Position numbers and translations under genes: made by a program. Shown piece by piece: positions 8,601 to 17,670 of a stretch of DNA of 64,000 nt. Within the stretch, counting starts at the first letter, position 1; every line of letters begins with the position of its first letter. Below the pieces are notes generated by a model. That model had not been told where the DNA came from and searched no databases. It worked only from the letters and a program-made list of their open reading frames with translations. This DNA comes from Fodinibius halophilus (GTDB lineage Bacteria > Bacteroidota > Rhodothermia > Balneolales > Balneolaceae), in assembly GCF_011059105.1 (NCBI RefSeq), contig NZ_JAALLS010000002.1, positions 62,001 through 126,000 of the forward strand, given 5' to 3'.

Positions 8601-11187
8601 TATTTCGGTTACTCTTCGTCTCCGGCATACGCAGCCCCACCATCGTCTCGTAGGGATAATAGGGAATAGAAGAACGATTCACACTGAAGTTGCCAGACTC
8701 CTCATACACGCGCGTCAACAGGCTGAGACGCAATGCGCCGGGCACCTTATCCATCTTATTAAGCGTGTAGGAAAAATCCGTTTGACCGCTTTCATCCAGT
8801 TCACCGGTGAAGATCTCTTCCGTCGCAGCCGACAGCGAGCGGGAGGGATCATCAAAAATATAATCCTCATAGCCCTCAAAACTTTTACTTGCCTCCAGCA
8901 ACGTCATGGACATATCCGTTTTAAGATTACGTGCCGTTGCTCCATGTAACCATTGGGCAGAAATTTGCCCGTCAAGTGTCCGGTCCGAGGCCGTCAGGCG
9001 TTCATTATTAAAGCCCAAGTTAACCTTCAGGCGATTGGGCTTAACGGTCTCGATCTTCAACGTCTTTGAAAAGGTATTGCCCCCCAATTGGGCACTCAGT
9101 CTCCAGTTCCCGGTGGGATCATCTTTGCCGGTTCGGTGCTGATAACTGTAAAACCCATTTACCGGGTTATTGATGGTCTGCTGATCTCTTAGCTGCCCTG
9201 ACGGATCACGGAGCTCAAACGTCACTGGGTGATTAGCTGGCAATACATCCTGCTTATCCTCGACCATAAGCGTTACAAACAGGGAATCGCCCGGACGCCA
9301 CACCCCGCGTTCGCCGTACAAAAATCCTTTAACGCCTTCTTTTACTCTGGCACCGGATACATCAAATTCACTGAGTGAAAGTGCACTGCCATCTTTCATA
9401 CGCAGATATCCACGCTGGGGGCCATCTTTTGCCACAACCAAAAATGGTTTGCGATCAAACGTTGCCTTGGCCATGCCCTGCCCATTGGATGTTAGGCTAG
9501 CCAGCTTCTGCTGCTGATAATCATATACCGCCAGGTTAACGCCGGACTTGGGCTGGGCCGTCTTAAGATCAGTAACCACAAATTGGGTAGTGCCCAGTTT
9601 CCCTTGCTTTGCAATAAGCCCTAAGTCTGATGCCAGCACATTACGCTTCCCAAACCTGCTCCTTCTATAGTAAGAAACATCGCATGGGTTTTTACGCTCC
9701 CGCCAGTTATAGCCGTCGGGGTAATATGAATCCTGAAAAGACTCCCAATACTCGTTCTCCTCTTCTGTACTTAATGTCCATTTGCGATCTTCAATATCAG
9801 CAAGGGCCCCATCCCCACAGGGATACACCGCTTGGTGCTTGCGAAAGCCAATTACGACCTGGTAAATGGCTCCGGGCTCCGGCTCTATAAGATCTGATAA
9901 ATCCAAGGCGTAGCCATTCCAGCTGCTAACATCTGCATTACCCAATGCCGAAAGCGGAATAACCTTCTGTACTATGGGTCGGCCAACTTCTTTTAAGTTT
10001 CGACGTCCCCCAAGGCTATTAAACTGCAAAAACTGGGAAACGTTATTTTCAAATATACGGGTTACTTGTACATCTACAGCCCCCAGGCTCACCGCCTCAA
10101 AGGGAACGAGCAGCTCCTCTGAACTGGGAATAATTTCTCCCTTGCCCACAAAACGAACCTGTGGTTTAGGTTGATGCAGCCGTATGGTACGCGACACCTT
10201 TTTGCCAAGTCGCTTACCGTGACGACTACGTATACCCGGGGACAAATGCAGCGTACGCTTCCCTTTAATTTTTTTTCTGGGATACAATTCCACACGATTC
10301 TGCTGGACTATAATATCCAGATCATCATACGAGTCGATGCGAATAAGACCCTGCAGATCCTGCTCGGTATCTAGTTCGTCGGAAAAGGCCACTTCTACAT
10401 GCGGGTTCACATCGCGGACGACCTCTGCTCGTACCAGCTCAAATGCATCCAGCGGTGGTATTTCGATGTTTCGCTGTCCCCGTACCGTTGCCCCTATAGG
10501 CGAGCCATCCCAGGATAAATATACTGATTCCGGGCTGTTGGTCCGTTCAATATCCTTAACAATAAAGTGGTGTGCTTTCTCGTCCGACTCCTGCTGCCAT
10601 TCAACAGGCAGTTCCCGGCTACCTTGCTCGGCCTCAAGCACTTTTTTCACCGCTTTAAGCTCTGCCACATCCGCGGTATAAACCGTCCCTTCCAGCTGTT
10701 GCCGGGAGCGATCCCCGGTGGCTGCAGCCGTAGCATCACCAACACTCACTTCCAGATTCTGCTGCAGTATTTCAAAATCGAATTGAAAGGTTTGCAGGTT
10801 TTCAGACACATCAAACAGACTGCCCGTCCGGAAGCTGGCTATATAGCGCGTACCATTTTTGAAGCCTTCATCCGGGCGAAAAGCTACTGTTCGCCCATCC
10901 AGCCAGACTTGCTCACCCTCAACGGATGGTTTAAATTGGAATAAATTGCTCTGGGGTCGACTACTTTCTTCAAATTCTGATGACAGCCGCACTACTACCT
11001 CTCCGCGCGAACTTATCACATTGGAGGTATATCCGGTTATATAACTGGCAAAGGCCTTATCCTGCTCGATAACCTGGCGCTTATTTTCACCACATCCCGA
11101 AATTATTAAGAGCAGTAAAAGTCCAATACTGAAGAATAAAGAATTGCGCATCAAAAAGTGTCGTTGGCGAGATAATATTGTTCCCAT
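5629..11187 (-). CDS. yfhM: Bacterial alpha-2-macroglobulin lipoprotein
   Basis: A 1852-residue periplasmic protease trap. It starts with a lipoprotein signal ending in the lipobox IISGC (Cys32); the internal Met13 gives a more typical signal length and may be the true start. Multiple MG beta-sandwich domains follow. The thioester motif GCIEQ lies near residue 1400, inside the alpha-helical thioester domain, so this is the thioester-bearing (YfhM) type rather than the YfaS type. In the family, cleavage of a bait region by a foreign protease triggers covalent capture. Its operon partner pbpC is thought to repair the wall after such attack. Length is in the usual range of 1500-1900 residues. 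The upstream 550 bp would hold the promoter. Confidence 0.93.
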   Translation of the reverse strand: MGTILSRQRHFLMRNSLFFSIGLLLLLIISGCGENKRQVIEQDKAFASYITGYTSNVISSRGEVVVRLSSEFEESSRPQSNLFQFKPSVEGEQVWLDGRTVAFRPDEGFKNGTRYIASFRTGSLFDVSENLQTFQFDFEILQQNLEVSVGDATAAATGDRSRQQLEGTVYTADVAELKAVKKVLEAEQGSRELPVEWQQESDEKAHHFIVKDIERTNSPESVYLSWDGSPIGATVRGQRNIEIPPLDAFELVRAEVVRDVNPHVEVAFSDELDTEQDLQGLIRIDSYDDLDIIVQQNRVELYPRKKIKGKRTLHLSPGIRSRHGKRLGKKVSRTIRLHQPKPQVRFVGKGEIIPSSEELLVPFEAVSLGAVDVQVTRIFENNVSQFLQFNSLGGRRNLKEVGRPIVQKVIPLSALGNADVSSWNGYALDLSDLIEPEPGAIYQVVIGFRKHQAVYPCGDGALADIEDRKWTLSTEEENEYWESFQDSYYPDGYNWRERKNPCDVSYYRRSRFGKRNVLASDLGLIAKQGKLGTTQFVVTDLKTAQPKSGVNLAVYDYQQQKLASLTSNGQGMAKATFDRKPFLVVAKDGPQRGYLRMKDGSALSLSEFDVSGARVKEGVKGFLYGERGVWRPGDSLFVTLMVEDKQDVLPANHPVTFELRDPSGQLRDQQTINNPVNGFYSYQHRTGKDDPTGNWRLSAQLGGNTFSKTLKIETVKPNRLKVNLGFNNERLTASDRTLDGQISAQWLHGATARNLKTDMSMTLLEASKSFEGYEDYIFDDPSRSLSAATEEIFTGELDESGQTDFSYTLNKMDKVPGALRLSLLTRVYEESGNFSVNRSSIPYYPYETMVGLRMPETKSNRNMLDRDKTHTLDLVSLDIDGEPAPRQKVKVEIFKIDWRWWWEKSNENLSQYFGRRDVESVFSTETRTDGDGKTQVDFNIDEYRWGRFMVRVTDVVSGSSTGETFYLGWSYFRNNQVGNPSRLSFESDKEKYEVGEEVTLTIPSSADGKALVSLESGSKVLQKFWVDTQKEQTKASFLASKDMAPNIYAHVLMMQPHGQKQNDRPIRMYGVIPISVENPATQLNPTVELPSELRPESTVDIEVSEENGRAMTYTVAMVDEGLLDLTNFSTPAPHNSFYAREALGVKTWDLFDHVASAYAGSMNRILSIGGDQDAEGGQESTEVNRFEPMVRFVGPFELKEGTTNRHSIDVPNYVGSVRTMVVAGQDGAYGHAEKDTPVRKPVMVQGTLPRVLGPGEKVTLPVSVFAMNDDIEQVEVQVEANELFDIEDVSAHTVSFEEPGEKTIRFKLKVKSSIGAGKVQIDALSGSETAHHDIDIKVRNPNPPVTDLYNKVLEAGEEWSFDYTPVGLAGTNTGVFEVSTIPPIDLGRRLKYLIQYPHGCIEQVTSSVFPQLYLPIIMDISEGRKQKIQKHVDAAIERLKSFQTSSGGLGYWPGHNHANEWGTNYAYHFLLEAQSRGYYVPSELLSNINSFQRRKSSGWQLKKKGGHNKGLTQAYRLYTLALANTPDLGAMNRLREQYDLSPKVAWRLAAAYELAGQAEAADELVNGVSTEISKYREMSRTYGSATRDKAMILETLSIMEEREKAAPIMRDIAKELNRKRWMSTQTTAYSLIAIARFLNVSDTAKEIDLQYNITGAGKGAVTSTAPISQVPFTIDGQQQQQVTVKNNSKGVVFARLIQEGTPLVGDTTSTSNNLVQKVRYRTLDGDKVDPTQLPQGTDIVAEVTVSNPTSHKRYSELALTQIFPSGWEIRNVRMDDIKFKEPTAVPEYQDIRDDRVYTYFDLGPRKSKTFRTVLNVSYTGTFYLPTISTSAMYDEAVNARTAGQWVEVVLPK

Positions 11188-11740
11188 CGTTACTCTCTGT
11201 AAGTTGAATTATTGTACTAGCTATGACGCAGACAAGTAAATAGCCGTCCGGAAGGGAAGAAGCATCATGTACCGTAAAAAGCTACTGCTTGTTTACTTTT
11301 GAAAGGATACGAATTTTTAAATGCTTTCGATAGCTATTTACAAATTAATAATGTAACGATGGCAGAATCATGAATTTCAGTCCCTGGCGAATAAACAGGA
11401 GAATAGTCGTTCAACAAGTTTTTCTTTTCGCCATCCCCCCCTTGAAAAATCTTCTCATTTTAAGAGGGCTTTGCAAAACCTTTTATTTCGTCATTCTGAG
11501 CTTGTCGAAGAATCTCCAGTATCCATCTGCTGCCGTTGAAAGGGAGATCCTTCATTACATTCAGGATGACTGCCTGGTTTTGCAAAGGTCCCTTTAATAC
11601 ATAGCCTTCCGGCAGTAGGCAAGGCATGCGCTGGCTTTTTAGTTCGGTGTTGGTTATTTAACAATTTAATATTCATCCAGGTATAGCTTATTAACGGGCA
11701 AAATCTGTTATATCAATAAAGTTCAACTACTATAACCAAG
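11188..11740. other. Intergenic region with a MITE-like repeat
   Basis: This gap separates the divergent alpha-2-macroglobulin and TPM genes, so both promoters should lie here. No gene is visible. The middle is occupied by the inverted-repeat element listed at 11468-11588. Confidence 0.6.
11468..11588. repeat. MITE-like element, copy 1
   Basis: The outer arms CTTTGCAAAACC and GGTTTTGCAAAG are inverted repeats. Inside them, GTCATTCTGAGC at 11490 faces TTCAGGATGAC ending at 11570, and GAAGAATCTCC faces GGAGATCCTTC. The structure is a non-coding palindromic element of about 120 bp. Related ends occur at 23826-23975 and 43243-43266. Confidence 0.6.
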
Positions 11741-12862
11741 ATGAAGCTTATTAAGATTGCAATTCCGGTTATCATCCTTCTCGCACTGTTATTATACAGT
11801 TTGGGCGGAGTATCGGATCAATCCGAAGAACCAATACCTCAAGGGCACGTCTTCGATAAAGCTGGAATCATCAGCAAAACCGATATCCGCCGGTTTGAAT
11901 GGATGCTTGACCTTATACAAAAAGAATCCGATCTCGATATCAAATTTCTATTTGTAAAGACTATCGGAGATGCAACGGTTGAAGAGGTAGCTGTGAAAAA
12001 GATGGATACATATGGGATAGGCCGCAAAGGAGAAAAACAGCGCGGGGTTCTCTTCCTCTATGTAATGGATAAAAATAAACTCAAAATAGAAGTTGGATAT
12101 GGCCTCGAGGCATATATGCCTGATGCATTTGTTGGTTACCTGATCAGGAATCAGGCGGATGCTTTTTTTAAGGCTTCTAACCCAAGTATGGGGCTCAGAC
12201 TTTTAATCCGTATTCTGCAACACAGAATACGAGAAGCCGTGCTGGAGCAAGGTTATGATCCCTCTATATTAAAAAAAGGAGTTGAATTACCATACCTGTC
12301 AGGCGGAGCCGGAGCTGCAGAAAAGGTCGGTATAAATAAACAAGGCCAACCATTTAAGCGCGATCGATATGACAAGGAAGGCAAAGCCCTATTTGTAGCT
12401 AAAAATACCGTGGAGGGCACCTTCAGCAATTACATTTCCTGGCTTTATAACCGAAAGTTTGATCCGAATGTAGGTCTTTTCACCAAAAGGAGCCTCCCGA
12501 TTCTGAAGCGTTTTCCTATGACGCGAGCTTATTTTGATTATATACTTCTGCAGTATGCTAGTAAAGAATATAAGATCATCAAACGCGAAGAGTTAGCCAT
12601 TCTTTATTTTACTGAGGATCCATTAGTCACACCGATGTTTTTTAATAAGATAAATGGAAAGTGGCGCATCAATATACGCGCTGAATTAAGAAACAGCCGT
12701 AACCATGTGGGAGGAGTATATACATGGTCCTTTAATCCTGATAGTAATGATAAGTTTGCGAGGACATTCAAAGATCTACTTGTTAACATCAGAGGCTACT
12801 ATCGTTTTAAAGATGGAGCGAACCAACAACTTCCCGTAAAGGTTGATGTTCAGAATAAGTAG
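11741..12862 (+). CDS. TPM-domain membrane protein
   Basis: A 373-residue protein with an N-terminal membrane segment or signal anchor (residues 4-24, IKIAIPVIILLALLLYSLGG). A TPM domain follows at about 40-170, starting VFDKAGIISKTDIRRFE and including RGVLFLYVMDKNKLKIEVGY, a hallmark strand pair of the family. The remaining 200 residues are not recognised. TPM domains occur in envelope-associated proteins of bacteria and in plant photosystem-repair proteins; some have phosphatase activity. Whether this copy is an enzyme cannot be told. It is transcribed alone. Confidence 0.8.
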   Translation: MKLIKIAIPVIILLALLLYSLGGVSDQSEEPIPQGHVFDKAGIISKTDIRRFEWMLDLIQKESDLDIKFLFVKTIGDATVEEVAVKKMDTYGIGRKGEKQRGVLFLYVMDKNKLKIEVGYGLEAYMPDAFVGYLIRNQADAFFKASNPSMGLRLLIRILQHRIREAVLEQGYDPSILKKGVELPYLSGGAGAAEKVGINKQGQPFKRDRYDKEGKALFVAKNTVEGTFSNYISWLYNRKFDPNVGLFTKRSLPILKRFPMTRAYFDYILLQYASKEYKIIKREELAILYFTEDPLVTPMFFNKINGKWRINIRAELRNSRNHVGGVYTWSFNPDSNDKFARTFKDLLVNIRGYYRFKDGANQQLPVKVDVQNK

Positions 12863-13415
12863 TAAACTAACAATGGTAATACGCTACCTGCACAGAGATT
12901 ATTCTATTGAGGAAAGCTTAGACTGCCGAGATACTGCGAATTTCGAAACCTGCCTTGCCTTGTGGAACGTGTGCAACTCACGGACTCTTAGGACCATTTT
13001 TTTTTAACCTAACCGATGGTTATAGGTAATACCAGATTTTACTAAATAGCATAGGTTGGGGATCCCAATTTATACCGAAGAACTTAACCCTCACATTGCT
13101 AAAACGGTAATTTTGACCCACTCATGTTCTCTCCCTACCGATTTAAGGGAGAAACTTCGTCGGCGGCAGTACAATTGGTCTGTCAATAGTGCGAAGAGTT
13201 TACTCTAATTAAAATGTAAGATAATCGTACCAGCAAGGCACTTGTTCGATGGTAAATTAATATAGCAGTTAGGCAGCTTTACTGTTTTTAGGTTCAACAG
13301 CTAGTGAACAACATATAACTCTCTGTGGCATCCTTTTAAACGCTTTCCCTTTTATCTTTTAATCTTATAAAATACCTTATAATAGCGTTTATGTGTTAAT
13401 TTTATCTGTAGAACT
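12863..13415. other. Gene-free stretch of 550 bp
   Basis: No open reading frame, RNA gene or strong hairpin was found on either strand. Stops are frequent in all frames. It may contain eroded sequence plus the promoter of the deacylase gene. Confidence 0.5.
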
Positions 13416-13898
13416 ATGTCAAAACAGCTCAGCAAAAATGCCCAAAAAATACAGACCTTTCTCAATAAACACGGCTTTGATTTCGAGGTTATAGAACTTC
13501 CGGATTCCACCCGAACAGCCAATGATGCTGCCCAAGCCATCGGCTGTAGTGTGCCACAAATAGCTAAATCTCTCATCTTTAAGACAAAAGATACGGAAGA
13601 ACCTATACTAACAATTGTAAGCGGATCAAACCGTTTAGACCTGACCAAAGCAAAATCAGCTTTGGATCGAGCAATTCAAAAAGCCGATGCCAACTTTGTA
13701 CGAAAACACACCGGCTTTCCCATTGGCGGAGTTCCACCGGTAGGTCATAAGAAAACCATTACTACCCTGATTGACGAAGACCTGCTGCAATACGATACCA
13801 TTTGGGCAGCAGCCGGAACGCCGCATGCCGTTTTTCAACTCCCTCCCGAAGCATTGAAAGGGCTTACAAAAGGAACTGTAAAAGACATTAAGCAATAG
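13416..13898 (+). CDS. YbaK/EbsC-family aminoacyl-tRNA deacylase
   Basis: A 160-residue stand-alone editing domain that hydrolyses mischarged tRNA, typically Cys- or Ala-tRNA(Pro). Supporting segments are LPDSTRTANDAAQAIGCSVPQIAKSLIFK (residues 25-53, quoted here only as landmarks), the catalytic-lysine strand, the signature GGVPPVGH at about 107-114, and IWAAAGTPHAVFQL near the C terminus. Length matches the family. It is convergent with the GlxA-like regulator; the two share a hairpin. Confidence 0.9.
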   Translation: MSKQLSKNAQKIQTFLNKHGFDFEVIELPDSTRTANDAAQAIGCSVPQIAKSLIFKTKDTEEPILTIVSGSNRLDLTKAKSALDRAIQKADANFVRKHTGFPIGGVPPVGHKKTITTLIDEDLLQYDTIWAAAGTPHAVFQLPPEALKGLTKGTVKDIKQ

Positions 13899-13919
13899 AG
13901 GATTGATCTTTATTGCTTA
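13889..13919. terminator. Bidirectional hairpin between convergent genes
   Basis: The perfect inverted repeat TAAGCAATA/TATTGCTTA spans the stop codon of the deacylase gene (13896-13898) and ends 4 bases before the stop of the convergent regulator gene. It is AT-rich and lacks a clear U-tract, so terminator function is inferred from position. Confidence 0.45.
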
Positions 13920-13922
13920 TCG

Positions 13923-14906
13923 TCAGGCCACAGACATCTCTTTATTGTATTTATCCCGGTAATCAACTGGGGTTAAGCCTGTAATACGTTTAAATAGATT
14001 TCGAAACGATTTCGTATCAGAATACCCCACCTCATACATCACTTCAGACACATTTTTTCGGCTGGTTTCCAGGTCTCGCTTGGCAGCCTCTACTTTTACC
14101 CGCTGTTTATATTCTGTAATGGTATTTTGGGTTGCCTTTTTGAACCGGCGTTCGAGCGTCCTGCGACTTACGGCCAACTTCTCGGCCAGCTCATCTACCG
14201 TAAGCTCATCCTGGTAGTTATTTTCGATATAGTTTTGTGCCTGCTTCACCTTCTGATCTTCGTGATTTTTTTGTCCTTCGAAAATGATAAAGTCCGACTG
14301 GCTTTCGCGACTGATATCCAGTGAAAATGTTTTGGAAGCCAGGATGGCTTCTTCACGACCGGCATATTTTTCGATGAGATGCAACAGCAGATCCGTAAAA
14401 GCGTAGGCGCCCCCACTGGTATAGATGCCATCTTCCTCTGTCATTATTTTTTCATCCACTAACTCAACTTCCGGAAACATCTCTTTAAAATTATTAGCGT
14501 GCTGCCAGTGGGTAGCACACTGTTTGCCATCCAAAAGGCCGGTTTCTGCCAGGAAAAAAGCACCTACACAAAAACTGGCCACCTCAGCTCCCGCTTTATA
14601 CTGTTCAACAATCCAGGGAACAAATGCTTTATTCTGTTCATATCCCTTTTGGGGATCATCATGGATAGCTGGAATTATAATCAGGTCTGTTTCATCTACC
14701 TCTTGTATCAGAGAATCGGGACTGGCAGAAAACAACCCCGTTGACTGGGGTACCTCTTCTTCCAGTCCAACCAAATGCACATCAAAGATAGGGGGTTTGT
14801 CCATCCCGGCCCGCATCTGATTTACCATATTAAAAATCTGGTGCGCTCCTGCAATATTCACCAAGCTCGTATGTCCTCGGGGAATAAGTATAGATAGGTG
14901 TTTCAT
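13923..14906 (-). CDS. GlxA-family transcriptional regulator (DJ-1/PfpI + AraC HTH)
   Basis: A 327-residue regulator. The N-terminal 190 residues form a DJ-1/PfpI-like amidotransferase fold with the nucleophile-elbow region ASFCVGAFFLAETGLLDG. The C-terminal 100 residues form an AraC helix-turn-helix pair (LAVSRRTLERRFKKATQNT and VMYEVGYSDTKSFRNLFKRI). GlxA-type regulators respond to small metabolites through the DJ-1-like domain. It is divergent from the DinB/VOC/DUF899/AHSA1 cluster starting at 15020, making that cluster a plausible target. Confidence 0.92.
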   Translation of the reverse strand: MKHLSILIPRGHTSLVNIAGAHQIFNMVNQMRAGMDKPPIFDVHLVGLEEEVPQSTGLFSASPDSLIQEVDETDLIIIPAIHDDPQKGYEQNKAFVPWIVEQYKAGAEVASFCVGAFFLAETGLLDGKQCATHWQHANNFKEMFPEVELVDEKIMTEEDGIYTSGGAYAFTDLLLHLIEKYAGREEAILASKTFSLDISRESQSDFIIFEGQKNHEDQKVKQAQNYIENNYQDELTVDELAEKLAVSRRTLERRFKKATQNTITEYKQRVKVEAAKRDLETSRKNVSEVMYEVGYSDTKSFRNLFKRITGLTPVDYRDKYNKEMSVA

Positions 14907-15019
14907 AGTTTTGATTTTTTAAATAACGGAATTTGTCGCAATTCACCAGTAGAAATGACGGATATCCACTGGGCACGCACTCAATCCAATCCTTATAATG
15001 AATCTAACCCAAAAGAAGT

Positions 15020-15513
15020 ATGAATGAAAGTAATGCCTTATTGATACAGTTCGACCTGCACCACCGGTTATATAATGACGTATTGGACGGATTTGCCGAC
15101 CAGGAAACCAACCGACGGCTGCATGGCAATACCGATATAAATCACGTGAAGTACCTGCCCGGACACCTCCTTGATTCACAATACGGTTTGGCGATGTTGG
15201 CCGGTATCAAACCGAAAATAAAATGGGAGGGATTGTTTGAGGGAATGGGCCAGTCTGAAGCCCGTGACGATATCGAATATCCCTCCATCGGAGCCATACG
15301 GCAGGAATGGAACCGGCTCCATGATCCCGTGCGCGAGGGACTTAAACAGCTAACAGCGGAAGAGCTCAAAACCAGCCACATCCGCCCTTCGATGAGGTTG
15401 CAGAGTCGGTTATAGAGTTGTGGGCCTTTCTCAATCATCATGTCGCTTATCACATAGGACAGATTGGAATATTGCGACGAGGATTTGGAAAGGAGCCGAT
15501 GAGCTATGATTAA
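15020..15513 (+). pseudogene. DinB-family protein, frameshifted
   Basis: The first 131 codons (from MNESNALLIQFDLHHRLYND) encode a DinB four-helix protein and stop at 15413-15415. The expected C-terminal helix is present in a different frame immediately after: PPFDEVAESVIELWAFLNHH then VAYHIGQIGILRRGFG, ending in TAA at 15511-15513. The frame changes around 15366-15385. The C-terminal HxxxH motif (HHVAYH), usually a metal ligand set, falls in the shifted part, so the product as written would lack it. A real frameshift, a sequencing error or a recent mutation would all fit. Confidence 0.8.
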
Positions 15514-15515
15514 AA

Positions 15516-15650
15516 ATAAATCCCTCCTTGAGGAGGGTGGGCCAATTCGTGGTTTTCGAATTGGGTCGGGAGGTGTTTTGCTCTTGGCATAGAACACCCC
15601 TCGTCCGTCCTGCAAAGCACGGGATCGACACTCCCCTCGAGGGGATATTT
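15516..15650. repeat. Palindromic repeat element with CTCC/GGAG ends
   Basis: The segment begins with CCCTCCTTGAGGAGGGTGGG and ends near ACTCCCCTCGAGGGGAT. It contains internal inverted segments AATTCG/CGAATT and AACACCCCTC/GAGGTGTT. No reading frame is present. A related but diverged element is at 23669-23815. Confidence 0.5.
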
Positions 15651-15725
15651 ACAAGAAGTTACAACGCGATTGAAGAGTTCATCAACTGACGATAATTAAT
15701 AAGCAAAATTAAAGGGTCAAATAAT

Positions 15726-16133
15726 ATGGAAACGAAACAAATTTGGGCTAATCTATCGGTAAAAGATCTGGAACGCACCCATGAATTTTATACAAAGCTG
15801 GGATTTAAACCCAATGGAGAATTTTCCAAAGAAAATGGACTGGTCAGCTTTCTGGTCGGTCAGGATGAATTCGTGGTGCATTTTTTCTTAGAGAAAAACT
15901 TAAAACCATCCATGGGTGGAGAAATAGCAGATTTAGACCAAGGCAATGAAATAATGTTCACTCTTTCGGCGGATAGCAGGGAAGAAGTGGATGAATGGGC
16001 GGAAATAGTTAAAAAAGCAGGCAGTGACCTGTTTAGCAAGCCACAAACAATACAAGGGAATAAGAATTGGTACGGATGTAGTTTTGCAGACCCGGATGGA
16101 CACAAATGGAACGTATTTTATAACGGAAAGTGA
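15726..16133 (+). CDS. VOC-family (glyoxalase/bleomycin-resistance-like) protein
   Basis: A 135-residue vicinal oxygen chelate protein. It starts with IWANLSVKDLERTHEFYTKL and ends with GCSFADPDGHKWNVFY, the paired beta-alpha-beta-beta-beta signature. The pattern resembles the 'lactoylglutathione lyase-like' group found next to DinB and AHSA1 genes; the substrate is unknown. It is the first intact gene of a same-strand cluster with DUF899, AHSA1 and PhnB-like genes. Confidence 0.88.
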   Translation: METKQIWANLSVKDLERTHEFYTKLGFKPNGEFSKENGLVSFLVGQDEFVVHFFLEKNLKPSMGGEIADLDQGNEIMFTLSADSREEVDEWAEIVKKAGSDLFSKPQTIQGNKNWYGCSFADPDGHKWNVFYNGK

Positions 16134-16182
16134 ATAAAATTAACCGGGAAGACAATAAATTCAATATTACAGAACAATTATT

Positions 16183-16956
16183 ATGGAAATTTTAAAAATA
16201 ACATTTCCCGAAATTGCCTCCCGCAAAGAATGGCTTGCCCAACGCAAAGAACTGCTCAAAAAGGAAAAAGAACTCACTCGGAAGCGCGACAAGCTCAACG
16301 CCAAGCGCCGCCGGCTGCCAATGGTGGAGGTTGAAAAGGATTATACATTCGAAGGTCCGGAAGGTGGAGCAAGCCTGCTCGATCTGTTCGACGGACGCCG
16401 ACAGCTCATTATTTATCACTTTATGTTTGATCCCGAGTGGAATGAAGGCTGCCCGAGCTGCTCTGCATGGGCCGATCATATCGCACGGGGACATCTGAAC
16501 CATCTGCATGCACGCAACACCACGCTGGCTCTGGTGTCCCGGGCACCCTTATCCAAAATAGAACCGTTTAATGAGCGCATGGGATGGCCGATGCCTTGGT
16601 ATTCTTCCTACGGCATCGATTTCAATTACGATTTTCATATTACCATGGACGAGTCCGTCAGGCCGGTACAGTACAACTATCGCGACCAGGCCACACTCGA
16701 ACACCTGGGACAGGACTACCATACAAAAGGAGAACAGCCCGGATTAAGCTGCTTCTTGCGTAAAGGAGATAATGTATATCACACCTACTCCACTTATGGA
16801 CGGGGCATGGAAACCGTCGGCGGAGCCAACTATTTCCTCGACCTCACAGCCCTTGGCCGCCAAGAAGAATGGGAGCAGCCCAAAGGGCGCGCAACAAAAC
16901 TCGGTACCACGGCGGGAAGCGAGAACATCCGCTATCCGGATGAGTATGAAGGGTAA
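16183..16956 (+). CDS. DUF899 family thioredoxin-like protein
   Basis: A 257-residue member of DUF899 (thioredoxin-fold, AhpC-like). Diagnostic stretches are WLAQRKELLKKEKELTRKRD near the N terminus, GRRQLIIYHFMFDPEWNEGC, then the cysteine pair in EGCPSCSAWADH and MGWPMPWYSSYGIDFNYDF. The family is poorly characterised; a redox role is inferred from the fold and the cysteine pair. It is in line with the VOC gene upstream (about 50 bp gap) and the AHSA1 gene downstream. Confidence 0.9.
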   Translation: MEILKITFPEIASRKEWLAQRKELLKKEKELTRKRDKLNAKRRRLPMVEVEKDYTFEGPEGGASLLDLFDGRRQLIIYHFMFDPEWNEGCPSCSAWADHIARGHLNHLHARNTTLALVSRAPLSKIEPFNERMGWPMPWYSSYGIDFNYDFHITMDESVRPVQYNYRDQATLEHLGQDYHTKGEQPGLSCFLRKGDNVYHTYSTYGRGMETVGGANYFLDLTALGRQEEWEQPKGRATKLGTTAGSENIRYPDEYEG

Positions 16957-17074
16957 TAATTCATATTGTCGCAAACAGCCCGCAAGGTTGGCGTATTTCC
17001 ACCGCGCAGGGTTCTATAAAGGTCGCTATACTACTATTGAGTTAGATAATTAAAAATAACAAAGACCAATTATT

Positions 17075-17560
17075 ATGACTGACCAAACCAAATCTAACGG
17101 TAAAGAAATTGTAATCGCAAAAACCTTCGACACATCCCGCCAAAAAGTGTGGGATGCATGGACCAAGCCCGACCAGATTGAGCAATGGTGGGGACCAAGA
17201 GGATTCACTACCAGGGTTGACGAGATGAATTTTGAGCCCGGAGGCAAATGGACCTATGTAATGCTGGATGAAGAAGAAAATGAGTATCCCTCTGAAGGCA
17301 TTTTTAAAGAAATTTCCGAAGGTAAACGGCTAGTTACTACTGATGAGTTTGGTAACTCGGACAACAATGACAACGCCGCCCCGGAAGGACTCCCCACCGG
17401 TATGGTAACAACGGTTGATTTCAACGGAAATGGTGATACCACGTCGGTAAACATCTCCATCATGCATCAGTCTGTAGAGGACCGGGAAAAGCATGAAGAG
17501 ATGGGCGTTGTTGATGGCTTTAACCAACAGCTGGACAAGCTTGCGGAATACCTGGACTAA
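17075..17560 (+). CDS. SRPBCC (AHSA1-type) protein
   Basis: A 161-residue START/SRPBCC-fold protein of the activator-of-Hsp90-ATPase-like family. It has the typical opening IVIAKTFDTSRQKVWDAWTK, the WWGPRGF motif and the closing helix GVVDGFNQQLDKLAEYL. Such proteins bind hydrophobic ligands; the ligand is not known. A pairing with PhnB-like VOC proteins, as here with the next gene, is common. Confidence 0.9.
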   Translation: MTDQTKSNGKEIVIAKTFDTSRQKVWDAWTKPDQIEQWWGPRGFTTRVDEMNFEPGGKWTYVMLDEEENEYPSEGIFKEISEGKRLVTTDEFGNSDNNDNAAPEGLPTGMVTTVDFNGNGDTTSVNISIMHQSVEDREKHEEMGVVDGFNQQLDKLAEYLD

Positions 17561-17573
17561 GGGACTGGTGTAT

Positions 17574-17619
17574 TGGTTATTAGTTATTTGTTAATAGGTA
17601 CCCGAATAACTAATAACCA
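17574..17619. repeat. 15-bp perfect inverted repeat
   Basis: TGGTTATTAGTTATT and AATAACTAATAACCA are perfect inverted copies separated by 16 bases. It lies 14 bases after the AHSA1 stop codon. It may act as a weak transcription end or be a mobile palindrome. Confidence 0.55.
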
Positions 17620-17670
17620 TTACCCACAACCAAATCGCCTTGCATCACCTAATAAAGAAGGAGCAATATT

